From Mactromeris polynyma (lineage: Eukaryota > Mollusca > Bivalvia > Venerida > Mactridae), in NCBI GenBank assembly GCA_032209605.1, contig JASFXZ010000054.1, forward strand, positions 1,054,001 through 1,118,000: a stretch of 64,000 nt of DNA, in the 5' to 3' direction. Under the pieces are notes generated by a model. The model ran no database searches, had not been told where the DNA came from, and saw only the letters and a list, made by a program, of their open reading frames with translations. Below, piece by piece: positions 47,973 to 62,628 of this stretch. The position numbers and the translations under genes are program-made. Each line of letters starts with the position of its first letter. Within the stretch, counting starts at the first letter, position 1.

Positions 47973-50900
47973 ATAGGTAGTTGGCTGACTGAGAGAACAA
48001 TGACCATGTACAAATGCCGGTGCCAATGTCGCTTGACTGAGAGAACAATGACCATGTACAAATGCCGGGGCCAATGTCGCTTGACTGAGAGAACAATGAC
48101 CATGTACAAATACCGGGGCCAATGTCGCTTGACTGAGAGAACAATGACCATGTACAAATGCCGGGGCCAATGTCGCTTGACTGAGAGAACAATGACCATG
48201 TACAAATGCCGGGGCCAATGTCGCTTGACTGAGAGAACAATGACCATGTACAAATGCCTGGGCCAATGTCGCTTGACTGAGAGAACAATGACCATGTACA
48301 AATCCGGGTAGTTGGCTGACTGAGAGAACAATGACCATATACAAATGCCGGGTAGTTTGCTGACTGAGAGAACAATGACCATATACAAATGCCGGGTAGT
48401 TGGCTGACTGAGAGAACAATGACCATGTACAAATGCCGGGTAGTTGGCTGACTGAGACAACAATGACCAGGTACAAATGCCGGGTAGTTGGCTGACTGAG
48501 AGAACAATGACCATGTACAAATGCCGGGTAGTTGGCTGACTGAGAGAACAATGACCATGTACAAATGCCGGGTAGTTGGCTGACTGAGAGAACAATGACC
48601 ATGTACAAATGCCGGGTAGTTGGCTGACTGAGAGAACAATGATCATGTACAAATGCCGGGTAGTTGGCTGACTGAGAGAACAATGACCATGTACAAATGC
48701 CGGGTAGTTGGCTGACTGATAGAACAATGACCATGTACAAATGCCGGGTATTTGGCTGACTGAGAGAACAATGACCATGTACAAATGCCGCGTAGTTGGC
48801 TGACTGAGAGAACAATGACCATGTACAAATGCCGGGTAGTTGGCTGACTGAGAGAACAATGACCATGTACAAATGCCGGGGCCAATAGGTAGTTGGCTGA
48901 CTGAGAGAACAATGACCATGTACAAATGCCGGGGCCAATAGGTAGTTGGCTGACTGAGAGAACAGTGACCATGTACAAATGCCGCGTAGTTGGCTGACTG
49001 AGAGAACAATGACCATGTACAAATGCCGGGTAGTTGGCTGACTGAGAGAACAATGACCATGTACAAATGCCGGGGCCAATGGGTAGTTGGCTGACTGAGA
49101 GAACAATGAACATGTACAAATGCCGGGGCCAATAGGTAGTTGGCTGACTGAGAGAACAATGACCATGTACAAATGCCGTGGCCAATAGGTAGTTGGCTGA
49201 CTGAGAGAACAATGACCATGTACAAATGCCGGGGCCAATAGGTAGTTGGCTGACTGAGAGAACAATGACCATGTACAAATGCCGGGGCCAATAGGTAGTT
49301 GGCTGACTGAGAGAACAATGACCATGTACAAATGCCGGGTAGTTGGCTGACTGAGAGAACAGTGACCATGTACAAATGCCGGGGCCAATAGGTAGTTGGC
49401 TGACTGAGAGAACAATGACCATGTACAAATGCCGGGGCCAATAGGTAGTTGGCTGACTGAGAGAACAATGACCATGTACAAATGCCGGGTAGTTGGCTGA
49501 CTGAGAGAACAATGACCATGTACAAATACCGGGGCCAATAGGTAGTTGGCTGACTGAGAGAACAATGACCATGTACAAATGCCGGGGCCAATAGGTAGTT
49601 GGCTGACTGAGAGAACAATGACCATGTACAAATGCCGGGGTAGTTGGCTGACTGAGAGAACAAAGACCATGTACAAATACCGGGGCCAATAGGTAGTTGG
49701 CTGACTGAGAGAACAATGACCATGTACAAATACCGGGGCCAATAGGTAGTTGGCTGACTGAGAGAACAATGACCATGTACAAATACCGGGGCCAATGTCG
49801 CTTGACTGAGAGAACAATGACCATGTACAAATGCCGGGGCCAATGTCGCTTGACTGAGAGAACAATGACCATGTACAAATGCCGGGGCCAATGTCGCTTG
49901 ACTGAGAGAACAATGACCATGTGCAAATGCCTGGGCCAATGTCGCTTGACTGAGAGAACAATGACCATGTACAAATCCGGGTAGTTGGCTGACTGAGAGA
50001 ACAATGACCATGTACAAATGCCGGGTAGTTTGCTGACTGAGAGAACAATGACCATGTACAAATGCCGGGTAGTTGGCTGACTGAGAGAACAATGACCATG
50101 TACAAATGCCGGGTAGTTGGCTGACTGAGAGAACAATGACCATGTACAAATGCCGGGTAGTTGGCTGACTGAGAGAACAATGACCATGTACAAATGCCGG
50201 GTAGTTGGCTGACTGAGAGAACAATGACCATGTACAAATGCCGGGTAGTTGGCTGACTGAGAGAACAATGACCATGTACAAATGCCGGGTAGTTGGCTGA
50301 CTGAGAGAACAATGATCATGTACAAATGCCGGGTAGTTGGCTGACTGAGAGAACAATGACCATGTACAAATGCCGGGTAGTTGGCTGACTTATAGAACAA
50401 TGACCATGTACAAATGCCGGGTAGTTGGCTGACTGAGAGAACAATGACCATGTACAAATGCCGCGTAGTTGGCTGACTGAGAGAACAATGACCATGTACA
50501 AATGCCGGGTAGTTGGCTGACTGAGAGAACAATGACCATGTACAAATGCCGGGGCCAATAGGTAGTTGGCTGACTGAGAGAACAATGACCATGTACAAAT
50601 GCAGGGGCCAATAGGTAGTTGGCTGACTGAGAGAACAGTGACCATGTACAAATGCCGGGGCCAATAGGTAGTTGGCTGACTGAGAGAACAATGACCATGT
50701 ACAAATGCCGTGGCCAATTGGTAGTTGGCTGACTGAGAGAACAATGACCATGTAAAAATGCCGGGGCCAATAGGTAGTTGGCTGACTGAGAGAACAATGA
50801 CCATGTACAAATGCCGGGGCCAATAGGTAGTTGGCTGACTGAGAGAACAATGACCATGTACAAATGCCGGGGCCAATAGGTAGTTGGCTGACTGAGAGAA

Positions 50901-53900
50901 CAATGACCATGTACAAATGCCGGGGCCAATAGGTAGCTGGCTGACTGAGAGAACAATGACCATGTACAAATGCCGGGGTAGTTGGCTGACTGAGAGAACA
51001 ATGACCATGTACAAATACCGGGGCCAATAGGTAGTTGGCTGACTGAGAGAACAATGACCATGTACAAATGCCGGGGCCAATAGGTAGTTGGCTGACTGAG
51101 AGAACAATGACCATGTACAAATGCCGGGGCCAATAGGTAGTTGGCTGACTGAGAGAACAATGACCATGTACAAATACCGGGGCCAATAGGTAGTTGGCTG
51201 ACTGAGAGAACAATGACCATGTACAAATGCCGGGGCCAATAGGTAGTTGGCTGACTGAGAGAACAATGACCATGTACAAATACCGGGGCCAATGTCGCTT
51301 GACTGAGAGAACAATGACCATGTACAAATGCCGGGGCCAATGTCGCTTGACTGAGAGAACAATGACCATGTACAAATGCCGGGGCCAATGTCGCTTGACT
51401 GAGAGAACAATGACCATGTACAAATGCCTGGGCCAATGTCGCTTGACTGAGAGAACAATGACAATGTACAAATCCGGGTAGTTGGCTGACTGAGAGAACA
51501 ATGACCATGTACAAATGCCGGGTAGTTTGCTGACTGAGAGAACAATGACCATGTACAAATGCCGGGTAGTTGGCTGACTGAGAGAACAATGACCATGTAC
51601 AAATGCCGGGGCCTATAGGTAGTTGGCTGACTGAGAGAACAATGACCATGTACAAATGCCGGGGCCAATAGGTAGTTGGCTGACTGAGAGAACAATGACC
51701 ATGTACAAATGCCGGGGCCAATAGGTAGTTGGCTGACTGAGAGAACAATGACCATGTACAAATGCCGGGGTAGTTGGCTGACTGAGAGAACAATGACCAT
51801 GTACAAATACCGGGGCCAATAGGTAGTTGGCTGACTGAGAGAACAATGACCATGTACAAATACCGGGGCCAATAGGTAGTTGGCTGACTGAGAGAACAAT
51901 GACCATGTACAAATGTCGGGGCCAATAGGTAGTTGGCTGACTGAGAGAACAATGACCATGTACAAATACCGGGGCCAATGTCGCTTGACTGAGAGAACAA
52001 TGACCATGTACAAATGCAGGGGCCAATGTCGCTTGACTGAGAGAACAATGACCATGTACAAATGCCGGGGCCAATGTCGCTTGACTGAGAGAACAATGAC
52101 CATGTACAAATGCCTGGGCCAATGTCGCTTGACTGAGAGAACAATGACCATGTACAAATCCGGGTAGTTGGCTGACTGAGAGAACAATGACCATGTACAA
52201 ATGCCGGGTAGTTTGCTGACTGAGAGAACAATGACCATGTACAAATGCCGGGTAGTTGGCTGACTGAGAGAACAATGACCATGTACAAATGCCGGGTAGT
52301 TGGCTGACTGAGAGAACAATGACCATGTACAAATGCCGGGTAGTTGGCTGACTGAGAGAACAATGACCATGTACAAATGCCGGGTAGTTGGCTGACTGAG
52401 AGAACAATGACCATGTACAAATGCCGGGTAGTTGGCTGACTGAGAGAACAATGACCATGTACAAATGCCGGGTAGTTGGCTGACTGAGAAAACAATGATC
52501 ATGTACAAATGCCGGGTAGTTGGCTGACTGAGAGAACAATGACCATGTACAAATGCCGGGTAGTTGGCTGACTGATAGAACAATGACCATGTATAAATGC
52601 CGTGGAGTTGGCTGACTGAGAGAACAATGACCATGTACAAATGCCGGGTAGTTGGCTGACTGAGAGAACAGTGACCATGTACAAATGCCGGGGCCAATAG
52701 GTAGTTGGCTGACTGAGAGAACAATGACCATGTACAAATGCCGGGGCCAATAGGTAGTTGGCTGACTGAGAGAACAATGACCATGTACAAATGCCGGGTA
52801 GTTGGCTGACTGAGGGAACAATGACCATGTACAAATGCCGGGTAGTTGGCTGACTGAGAGAACAATGACCATGTACAAATACCGGGACCAATAGGTAGTT
52901 GGCTGACTGAGAGAACAATGACCATGTACAAATGCCGGGGCCAATAGGTAGTTGGCTGACTGAGAGAACAATGACCATGTACAAATGCCGGGTAGTTGGC
53001 TGACTGAGAGAACAATGACCATGTACAAATACCGGGGCCAATAGGTAGTTGGCTGACTGAGAGAACAATGACCATGTACAAATGCCGGGGTAGTTGGCTG
53101 ACTGAGAGAACAATGACCATGTACAAATACCGGGGCCAATAGGTAGTTGGCTGACTGAGAGAACAATGACCATGTACAAATACCGGGGCCAATAGGTAGT
53201 TGGCTGACTGAGAGAACAATGACCATGTACAAATACCGGGGCCAATGTCGCTTGACTGAGAGAACAATGACCATGTACAAATGCCGGGGCCAATGTCGCT
53301 TGACTGAGAGAACAATGACCATGTACAAATGCCGGGGCCAATGTCGCTTGACTGAGAGAACAATGACCATGTGCAAATGCCTGGGCCAATGTCGCTTGAC
53401 TGAGAGAACAATGACCATGTACAAATCCGGGTAGTTGGCTGACTGAGAGAACAATGACCATGTACAAATGCCGGGTAGTTTGCTGACTGAGAGAACAATG
53501 ACCATGTACAAATGCCGGGTAGTTGGCTGACTGAGAGAACAATGACCATGTACAAATGCCGGGTAGTTGGCTGACTGAGAGAACAATGACCATGTACAAA
53601 TGCCGGGTAGTTGGCTGACTGAGAGAACAATGACCATGTACAAATGCCGGGTAGTTGGCTGACTGAGAGAACAATGACCATGTACAAATGCCGGGTAGTT
53701 GGCTGACTGAGAGAACAATGATCATGTACAAATGCCGGGTAGTTGGCTGACTGAGAGAACAATGACCATGTACAAATGCCGGGTAGTTGGCTGACTGATA
53801 GAACAATGACCATGTACAAATGCCGGGTAGTTGGCTGACTGAGAGAACAATGACCATGTACAAATGCCGCGTAGTTGGCTGACTGAGAGAACAATGACCA

Positions 53901-56900
53901 TGTACAAATGCCGGGTAGTTGGCTGACTGAGAGAACAATGACCATGTACAAATGCCGGGGCCAATAGGTAGTTGGCTGACTGAGAGAACAATGACCATGT
54001 ACAAATGCCGGGGCCAATAGGTAGTTGGCTGACTGAGAGAACAATGACCATGTACAAATGCCGGGGCCAATAGGTAGTTGGCTGACTGAGAGAACAATGA
54101 CCATGTACAAATGCCGGGGCCAATAGGTAGTTGGCTGACTGAGAGAACAATGACCATGTACAAATGCCGGGGCCAATAGGTAGTTGGCTGACTGAGAGAA
54201 CAATGACCATGTACAAATGCCGGGGCCAATAGGTAGTTGGCTGACTGAGAGAACAATGACCATGTACAAATGCCGGGGCCAATAGGTAGCTGGCTGACTG
54301 AGAGAACAATGACCATGTACAAATGCCGGGGTAGTTGGCTGACTGAGAGAACAATGACCATGTACAAATACCGGGGCCAATAGGTAGTTGGCTGACTGAG
54401 AGAACAATGACCATGTACAAATACCGGGGCCAATAGGTAGTTGGCTGACTGAGAGAACAATGACCATGTACAAATGCCGGGGCCAATAGGTAGTTGGCTG
54501 ACTGAGAGAACAATGACCATGTACAAATGCAGGGGCCAATGTCGCTTGACTGAGAGAACAATGACCATGTACAAATGCCGGGGCCAATGTCGCTTGACTG
54601 AGAGAACAATGACCATGTACAATTGCCTGGGCCAATGTCGCTTGACTGAGAGAACAATGACCATGTACAAATCCGGGGTAGTTGGCTGAATGAGAGAACA
54701 ATGACCATGTACAAATGCCGGGTAGTTTGCTGACTGAGAGAACAATGACCATGTACAAATGCCGGGTAGTTGGCTGACTGAGAGAACAATGACCATGTAC
54801 AAATGCCGGGTAGTTGGCTGACTGAGAGAACAATGACCATGTACAAATGCCGGGTAGTTGGCTGACTGAGAGAACAATGACCATGTACAAATGCCGGGTA
54901 GCTGGCTGACTGAGAGAACAATGACCATGTACAAATGCCGGGTAGTTGGCTGACTGAGAGAACAATGACCATGTACAAATGCCGGGTAGTTGGCTGACTG
55001 AGAGAACAATGATCATGTACAAATGCCGGGTAGTTGGCTGACTGAGAGAACAATGACCATGTACAAATGCCGGGTAGTTGGCTGACTGAGAGAACAATGA
55101 CCATGTACAAATGCCGGGTAGTTGGCTGACTGAGAGAACAATGACCATGTACAAATGCCGGGTAGTTGGCTGACTGAGAGAACAGTGACCATGTACAAAT
55201 GCCGGGGCCAATAGGTAGTTGGCTGACTGAGAGAACAATGACCATGTACAAATGCCGGGGCCAATAGGTAGTTGGCTGACTGAGAGAACAATGACCATGT
55301 ACAAATGCCGGGTAGTTGGCTGACTGAGAGAACAATGACCATGTACAAATACCGGGGCCAATAGGTAGTTGGCTGACTGAGAGAACAATGACCATATACA
55401 AATGCCGGGGCCAATAGGTAGTTGGCTGACTGAGAGAACAATGACCATGTACAAATGCAGGGGCCAATGTCGCTTGACTGAGAGAACAATGACCATGTAC
55501 AAATGCCGGGGCCAATGTCGCTTGACTGAGAGAACAATGACCATGTACAAATCCGGGTAGTTGGCTGACTGAGAGAACAATGACCATGTACAAATGCCGG
55601 GTAGTTTGCTGACTGAGAGAACAATGACCATGTACAAATGCCGGGTAGTTGGCTGACTGAGAGAACAATGACCATGTACAAATGCCGGGTAGTTGGCTGA
55701 CTGAGAGAACAATGACCATGTACAAATGCCGGGTAGTTGGCTGACTGAGAGAACAATGACCATGTACAAATGCCGGGTAGCTGGCTGACTGAGAGAACAA
55801 TGACCATGTACAAATGCCGGGTAGTTGGCTGACTGAGAGAACAATGACCATGTACAAATGCCGGGTAGTTGGCTGACTGAGAGAACAATGATCATGTACA
55901 AATGCCGGGTAGTTGGCTGACTGAGAGAACAATGACCATGTACAAATGCCGGGTAGTTGGCTGACTGAGAGAAAAATGACCATGTACAAATGCCGGGTAG
56001 TTGGCTGACTGAGAGAACAATGACCATGTACAAATGCCGGGTAGTTGGCTGACTGAGAGAACAGTGACCATGTACAAATGCCGGGGCCAATAGGTAGTTG
56101 GCTGACTGAGAGAACAATGACCATGTACAAATGCCGGGGCCAATAGGTAGTTGGCTGACTGAGAGAACAATGACCATGTACAAATGCCGGGTAGTTGGCT
56201 GACTGAGAGAACAATGACCATGTACAAATACCGGGGCCAATAGGTAGTTGGCTGACTGAGAGAACAATGACCATGTACAAATGCCGGGGCCAATAGGTAG
56301 TTGGCTGACTGAGAGAACAATGACCATGTACAAATGCCGGGGTAGTTGGCTGACTGAGAGAACAATGACCATGTACAAATACCGGGGCCAATAGGTAGTT
56401 GGCTGACTGAGAGAACAATGACCATGTACAAATACCGGGGCCAATGTCGCTTGACTGAGAGAACAATGACCATGTACAAATGCCGGGGCCAATGTCGCTT
56501 GACTGAGAGAACAATGACCATGTACAAATGCCGGGGCCAATGTCGCTTGACTGAGAGAACAATGACCATGTGCAAATGCCTGGGCCAATGTCGCTTGACT
56601 GAGAGAACAATGACCATGTACAAATCCGGGTAGTTGGCTGACTGAGAGAACAATGACCATGTACAAATGCCGGGGTAGTTGGCTGACTGAGAGAACAATG
56701 ACCATGTACAAATACCGGGGCCAATAGGTAGTTGGCTGACTGAGAGAACAATGACCATGTACAAATACCGGGGCCAATAGGTAGTTGGCTGACTGAGAGA
56801 ACAATGACCATGTACAAATGCCGGGGCCAATAGGTAGTTGGCTGACTGAGAGAACAATGACCATGTACAAATGCAGGGGCCAATGTCGCTTGACTGAGAG

Positions 56901-59900
56901 AACAATGACCATGTACAAATGCCGGGGCCAATGTCGCTTGACTGAGAGAACAATGACCATGTACAAATCCGGGTAGTTGGCTGACTGAGAGAACAATGAC
57001 CATGTACAAATGCCGGGTAGTTTGCTGACTGAGAGAACAATGACCATGTACAAATGCCGGGTAGTTGGCTGACTGAGAGAACAATGACCATGTACAAATG
57101 CCGGGTAGTTGGCTGACTGAGAGAACAATGACCATGTACAAATGCCGGGTAGTTGGCTGACTGAGAGAACAATGACCATGTACAAATGCCGGGTAGCTGG
57201 CTGACTGAGAGAACAATGACCATGTACAAATGCCGGGTAGTTGGCTGACTGAGAGAACAATGACCATGTACAAATGCCGGGTAGTTGGCTGACTGAGAGA
57301 ACAATGATCATGTACAAATGCCGGGTAGTTGGCTGACTGAGAGAACAATGACCATGTACAAATGCCGGATAGTTGGCTGACTGAGAGAAAAATGACCATG
57401 TACAAATGCCGGGTAGTTGGCTGACTGAGAGAACAATGACCATGTACAAATGCCGGGTAGTTGGCTGACTGAGAGAACAGTGACCATGTACAAATGCCGG
57501 GGCCAATAGGTAGTTGGCTGACTGAGAGAACAATGACCATGTACAAATGCCGGGGCCAATAGGTAGTTGGCTGACTGAGAGAACAATGACCATGTACAAA
57601 TGCCGGGTAGTTGGCTGACTGAGAGAACAATGACCATGTACAAATACCGGGGCCAATAGGTAGTTGGCTGACTGAGAGAACAATGACCATGTACAAATGC
57701 CGGGGCCAATAGGTAGTTGGCTGACTGAGAGAACAATGACCATGTACAAATGCCGGGGTAGTTGGCTGACTGAGAGAACAATGACCGTGTACAAATACCG
57801 GGGCCAATAGGTAGTTGGCTGACTGAGAGAACAATGACCATGTACAAATACCGGGGCCAATGTCGCTTGACTGAGAGAACAATGACCATGTACAAATGCC
57901 GGGGCCAATGTCGCTTGACTGAGAGAACAATGACCATGTACAAATGCCGGGGCCAATGTCGCTTGACTGAGAGAACAATGACCATGTGCAAATGCCTGGG
58001 CCAATGTCGCTTGACTGAGAGAACAATGACCATGTACAAATCCGGGTAGTTGGCTGACTGAGAGAACAATGACCATGTACAAATGCCGGGTAGTTTGCTG
58101 ACTGAGAGAACAATGACCATGTACAAATGCCGGGTAGTTGGCTGACTGAGAGAACAATGACCATGTACAAATGCCGGGTAGTTGGCTGACTGAGAGAACA
58201 ATGACCATGTACAAATGCCGGGTAGTTGGCTGACTGAGAGAACAATGACCATGTACAAATGCCGGGTAGTTGGCTGACTGAGAGAACAATGACCATGTAC
58301 AAATGCCGGGTAGTTGGCTGACTGAGAGAACAATGACCATGTACAAATGCCGGGTAGTTGGCTGACTGAGAGAACAATGATCATGTACAAATGCCGGGTA
58401 GTTGGCTGACTGAGAGAACAATGACCATGTACAAATGCCGGGTAGTTGGCTGACTGATAGAACAATGACCATGTACAAATGCCGGGTAGTTGGCTGACTG
58501 AGAGAACAATGACCATGTACAAATGCCGCGTAGTTGGCTGACTGAGAGAACAATGACCATGTACAAATGCCGGGTAGTTGGCTGACTGAGAGAACAATGA
58601 CCATGTACAAATGCCGGGGCCAATAGGTAGTTGGCTGACTGAGAGAACAATGACCATGTACAAATGCAGGGGCCAATAGGTAGTTGGCTGACTGAGAGAA
58701 CAGTGACCATGTACAAATGCCGGGGCCAATAGGTAGTTGGCTGACTGAGAGAACAATGACCATGTACAAATGCCGTGGCCAATAGGTAGTTGGCTGACTG
58801 AGAGAACAATGACCATGTACAAATGCCGGGGCCAATAGGTAGTTGGCTGACTGAGAGAACAATGACCATGTACAAATGCCGGGGCCAATAGGTAGTTGGC
58901 TGACTGAGAGAACAATGACCATGTACAAATGCCGGGGCCAATAGGTAGTTGGCTGACTGAGAGAACAATGACCATGTACAAATGCCGGGGCCAATAGGTA
59001 GCTGGCTGACTGAGAGAACAATGACCATGTACAAATGCCGGGGTAGTTGGCTGACTGAGAGAACAATGACCATGTACAAATACCGGGGCCAATAGGTAGT
59101 TGGCTGACTGAGAGAACAATGACCATGTACAAATGCCGGGGCCAATAGGTAGTTGGCTGACTGAGAGAACAATGACCATGTACAAATGCCGGGGCCAATA
59201 GGTAGTTGGCTGACTGAGAGAACAATGACCATGTACAAATACCGGGGCCAATAGGTAGTTGGCTGACTGAGAGAACAATGACCATGTACAAATGCCGGGG
59301 CCAATAGGTAGTTGGCTGACTGAGAGAACAATGACCATGTACAAATACCGGGGCCAATGTCGCTTGACTGAGAGAACAATGACCATGTACAAATGCCGGG
59401 GCCAATGTCGCTTGACTGAGAGAACAATGACCATGTACAAATGCCGGGGCCAATGTCGCTTGACTGAGAGAACAATGACCATGTACAAATGCCTGGGCCA
59501 ATGTCGCTTGACTGAGAGAACAATGACCATGTACAAATCCGGGTAGTTGGCTGACTGAGAGAACAATGACCATGTACAAATGCCGGGTAGTTTGCTGACT
59601 GAAAGAACAATGACCATGTACAAATGCCGGGTAGTTGGCTGACTGAGAGAACAATGACCATGTACAAATGCCGGGGCCTATAGGTAGTTGGCTGACTGAG
59701 AGAACAATGACCATGTACAAATGCCGGGGCCAATAGGTAGTTGGCTGACTGAGAGAACAATGACCATGTACAAATGCCGGGGCCAATAGGTAGTTGGCTG
59801 ACTGAGAGAACAATGACCATGTACAAATGCCGGGGTAGTTGGCTGACTGAGAGAACAATGACCATGTACAAATACCGGGGCCAATAGGTAGTTGGCTGAC

Positions 59901-62628
59901 TGAGAGAACAATGACCATGTACAAATACCGGGGCCAATAGGTAGTTGGTTGACTGAGAGAACAATGACCATGTACAAATGTCGGGGCCAATAGGTAGTTG
60001 GCTGACTGAGAGAACAATGACCATGTACAAATACCGGGGCCAATGTCGCTTGACTGAGAGAACAATGACCATGTACAAATGCAGGGGCCAATGTCGCTTG
60101 ACTGAGAGAACAATGACCATGTACAAATGCCGGGGCCAATGTCGCTTGACTGAGAGAACAATGACCATGTACAAATGCCTGGGCCAATGTCGCTTGACTG
60201 AGAGAACAATGACCATGTACAAATCCGGGTAGTTGGCTGACTGAGAGAACAATGACCATGTACAAATGCCGGGTAGTTTGCTGACTGAGAGAACAATGAC
60301 CATGTACAAATGCCGGGTAGTTGGCTGACTGAGAGAACAATGACCATGTACAAATGCCGGGTAGTTGGCTGACTGAGAGAACAATGACCATGTACAAATG
60401 CCGGGTAGTTGGCTGACTGAGAGAACAATGACCATGTACAAATGCCGGGTAGTTGGCTGACTGAGAGAACAATGACCATGTACAAATGCCGGGTAGTTGG
60501 CTGACTGAGAGAACAATGACCATGTACAAATGCCGGGTAGTTGGCTGACTGAGAAAACAATGATCATGTACAAATGCCGGGTAGTTGGCTGACTGAGAGA
60601 ACAATGACCATGTACAAATGCCGGGTAGTTGGCTGACTGATAGAACAATGACCATGTACAAATGCCGTGGAGTTGGCTGACTGAGAGAACAATGACCATG
60701 TACAAATGCCGGGTAGTTGGCTGACTGAGAGAACAGTGACCATGTACAAATGCCGGGGCCAATAGGTAGTTGGCTGACTGAGAGAACAATGACCATGTAC
60801 AAATGCCGGGGCCAATAGGTAGTTGGCTGACTGAGAGAACAATGACCATGTACAAATGCCGGGTAGTTGGCTGACTGAGGGAACAATGACCATGTACAAA
60901 TGCCGGGTAGTTGGCTGACTGAGAGAACAATGACCATGTACAAATACCGGGACCAATAGGTAGTTGGCTGACTGAGAGAACAATGACCATGTACAAATGC
61001 CGGGGCCAATAGGTAGTTGGCTGACTGAGAGAACAATGACCATGTACAAATGCCGGGTAGTTGGCTGACTGAGAGAACAATGACCATGTACAAATACCGG
61101 GGCCAATAGGTAGTTGGCTGACTGAGAGAACAATGACCATGTACAAATGCCGGGGTAGTTGGCTGACTGAGAGAACAATGACCATGTACAAATACCGGGG
61201 CCAATAGGTAGTTGGCTGACTGAGAGAACAATGACCATGTACAAATACCGGGGCCAATAGGTAGTTGGCTGACTGAGAGAACAATGACCATGTACAAATA
61301 CCGGGGCCAATGTCGCTTGACTGAGAGAACAATGACCATGTACAAATGCCGGGGCCAATGTCGCTTGACTGAGAGAACAATGACCATGTACAAATGCCGG
61401 GGCCAATGTCGCTTGACTGAGAGAACAATGACCATGTGCAAATGCCTGGGCCAATGTCGCTTGACTGAGAGAACAATGACCATGTACAAATCCGGGTAGT
61501 TGGCTGACTGAGAGAACAATGACCATGTACAAATGCCGGGTAGTTTGCTGACTGAGAGAACAATGACCATGTACAAATGCCGGGTAGTTGGTTGACTGAG
61601 AGAACAATGACCATGTACAAATGCCGGGTAGTTGGCTGACTGAGAGAACAATGACCATGTACAAATGCCGGGTAGTTGGCTGACTGAGAGAACAATGACC
61701 ATGTACAAATGCCGGGTAGTTGGCTGACTGAGAGAACAATGACCATGTACAAATGCCGGGTAGTTGGCTGACTGAGAGAACAATGACCATGTACAAATGC
61801 CGGGTAGTTGGCTGACTGAGAGAACAATGATCATGTACAAATGCCGGGTAGTTGGCTGACTGAGAGAACAATGACCATGTACAAATGCCGGGTAGTTGGC
61901 TGACTGATAGAACAATGACCATGTACAAATGCCGGGTAGTTGGCTGACTGAGAGAACAATGACCATGTACAAATGCCGCGTAGTTGGCTGACTGAGAGAA
62001 CAATGACCATGTACAAATGCCGGGTAGTTGGCTGACTGAGAGAACAATGACCATGTACAAATGCCGGGGCCAATAGGTAGTTGGCTGACTGAGAGAACAA
62101 TGACCATGTACAAATGCCGGGGCCAATAGGTAGTTGGCTGACTGAGAGAACAATGACCATGTACAAATGCCGGGGCCAATAGGTAGTTGGCTGACTGAGA
62201 GAACAATGACCATATACAAATGCCGGGGCCAATAGGTAGTTGGCTGACTGAGAGAACAATGACCATGTACAAATGCCGGGGCCAATAGGTAGTTGGCTGA
62301 CTGAGAGAACAATGACCATGTACAAATGCCGGGGCCAATAGGTAGTTGGCTGACTGAGAGAACAATGACCATGTACAAATGCCGGGGCCAATAGGTAGCT
62401 GGCTGACTGAGAGAACAATGACCATGTACAAATGCCGGGGTAGTTGGCTGACTGAGAGAACAATGACCATGTACAAATACCGGGGCCAATAGGTAGTTGG
62501 CTGACTGAGAGAACAATGACCATGTACAAATGCCGGGTAGTTGGCTGACTGAGAGAACAATGACCATGTACAAATGCCGGGTAGTTGGCTGACTGAGAGA
62601 ACAATGACCATGTACAAATACCGGGGCC
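47973..62628 (-). repeat. 44/48/53-bp satellite, right arm (about 300 units, 14.7 kb) with higher-order structure
   Basis: Same unit types as at 37105-39805 but inverted. At least 13 higher-order blocks recur. Each has a run of 48-bp units (CCAATGTCGCTTGACTGAGA), then a unit with the marker AAATCCGGGTAG, then a run of 44-bp units that usually contains one AATGATCATG variant, then 53-bp units. A stretch of about 4 kb (49.7-53.6 kb) is repeated at 57.8-61.7 kb, offset 8,065 bp, and 56.4 kb repeats at 57.8 kb, offset 1,416 bp. The minus strand is stop-free in all frames over long distances, giving open frames up to 3,414 codons that are not credible genes. Confidence 0.97.

Noticed and set aside
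50316..60560. A 3,414-codon open frame and several other frames of 700-1,550 codons on the minus strand
   Set aside because: They consist only of the 44/48/53-bp satellite read through. All frames are open because the unit lacks stops, there is no domain, and the region is an intron or flank of the receptor gene.
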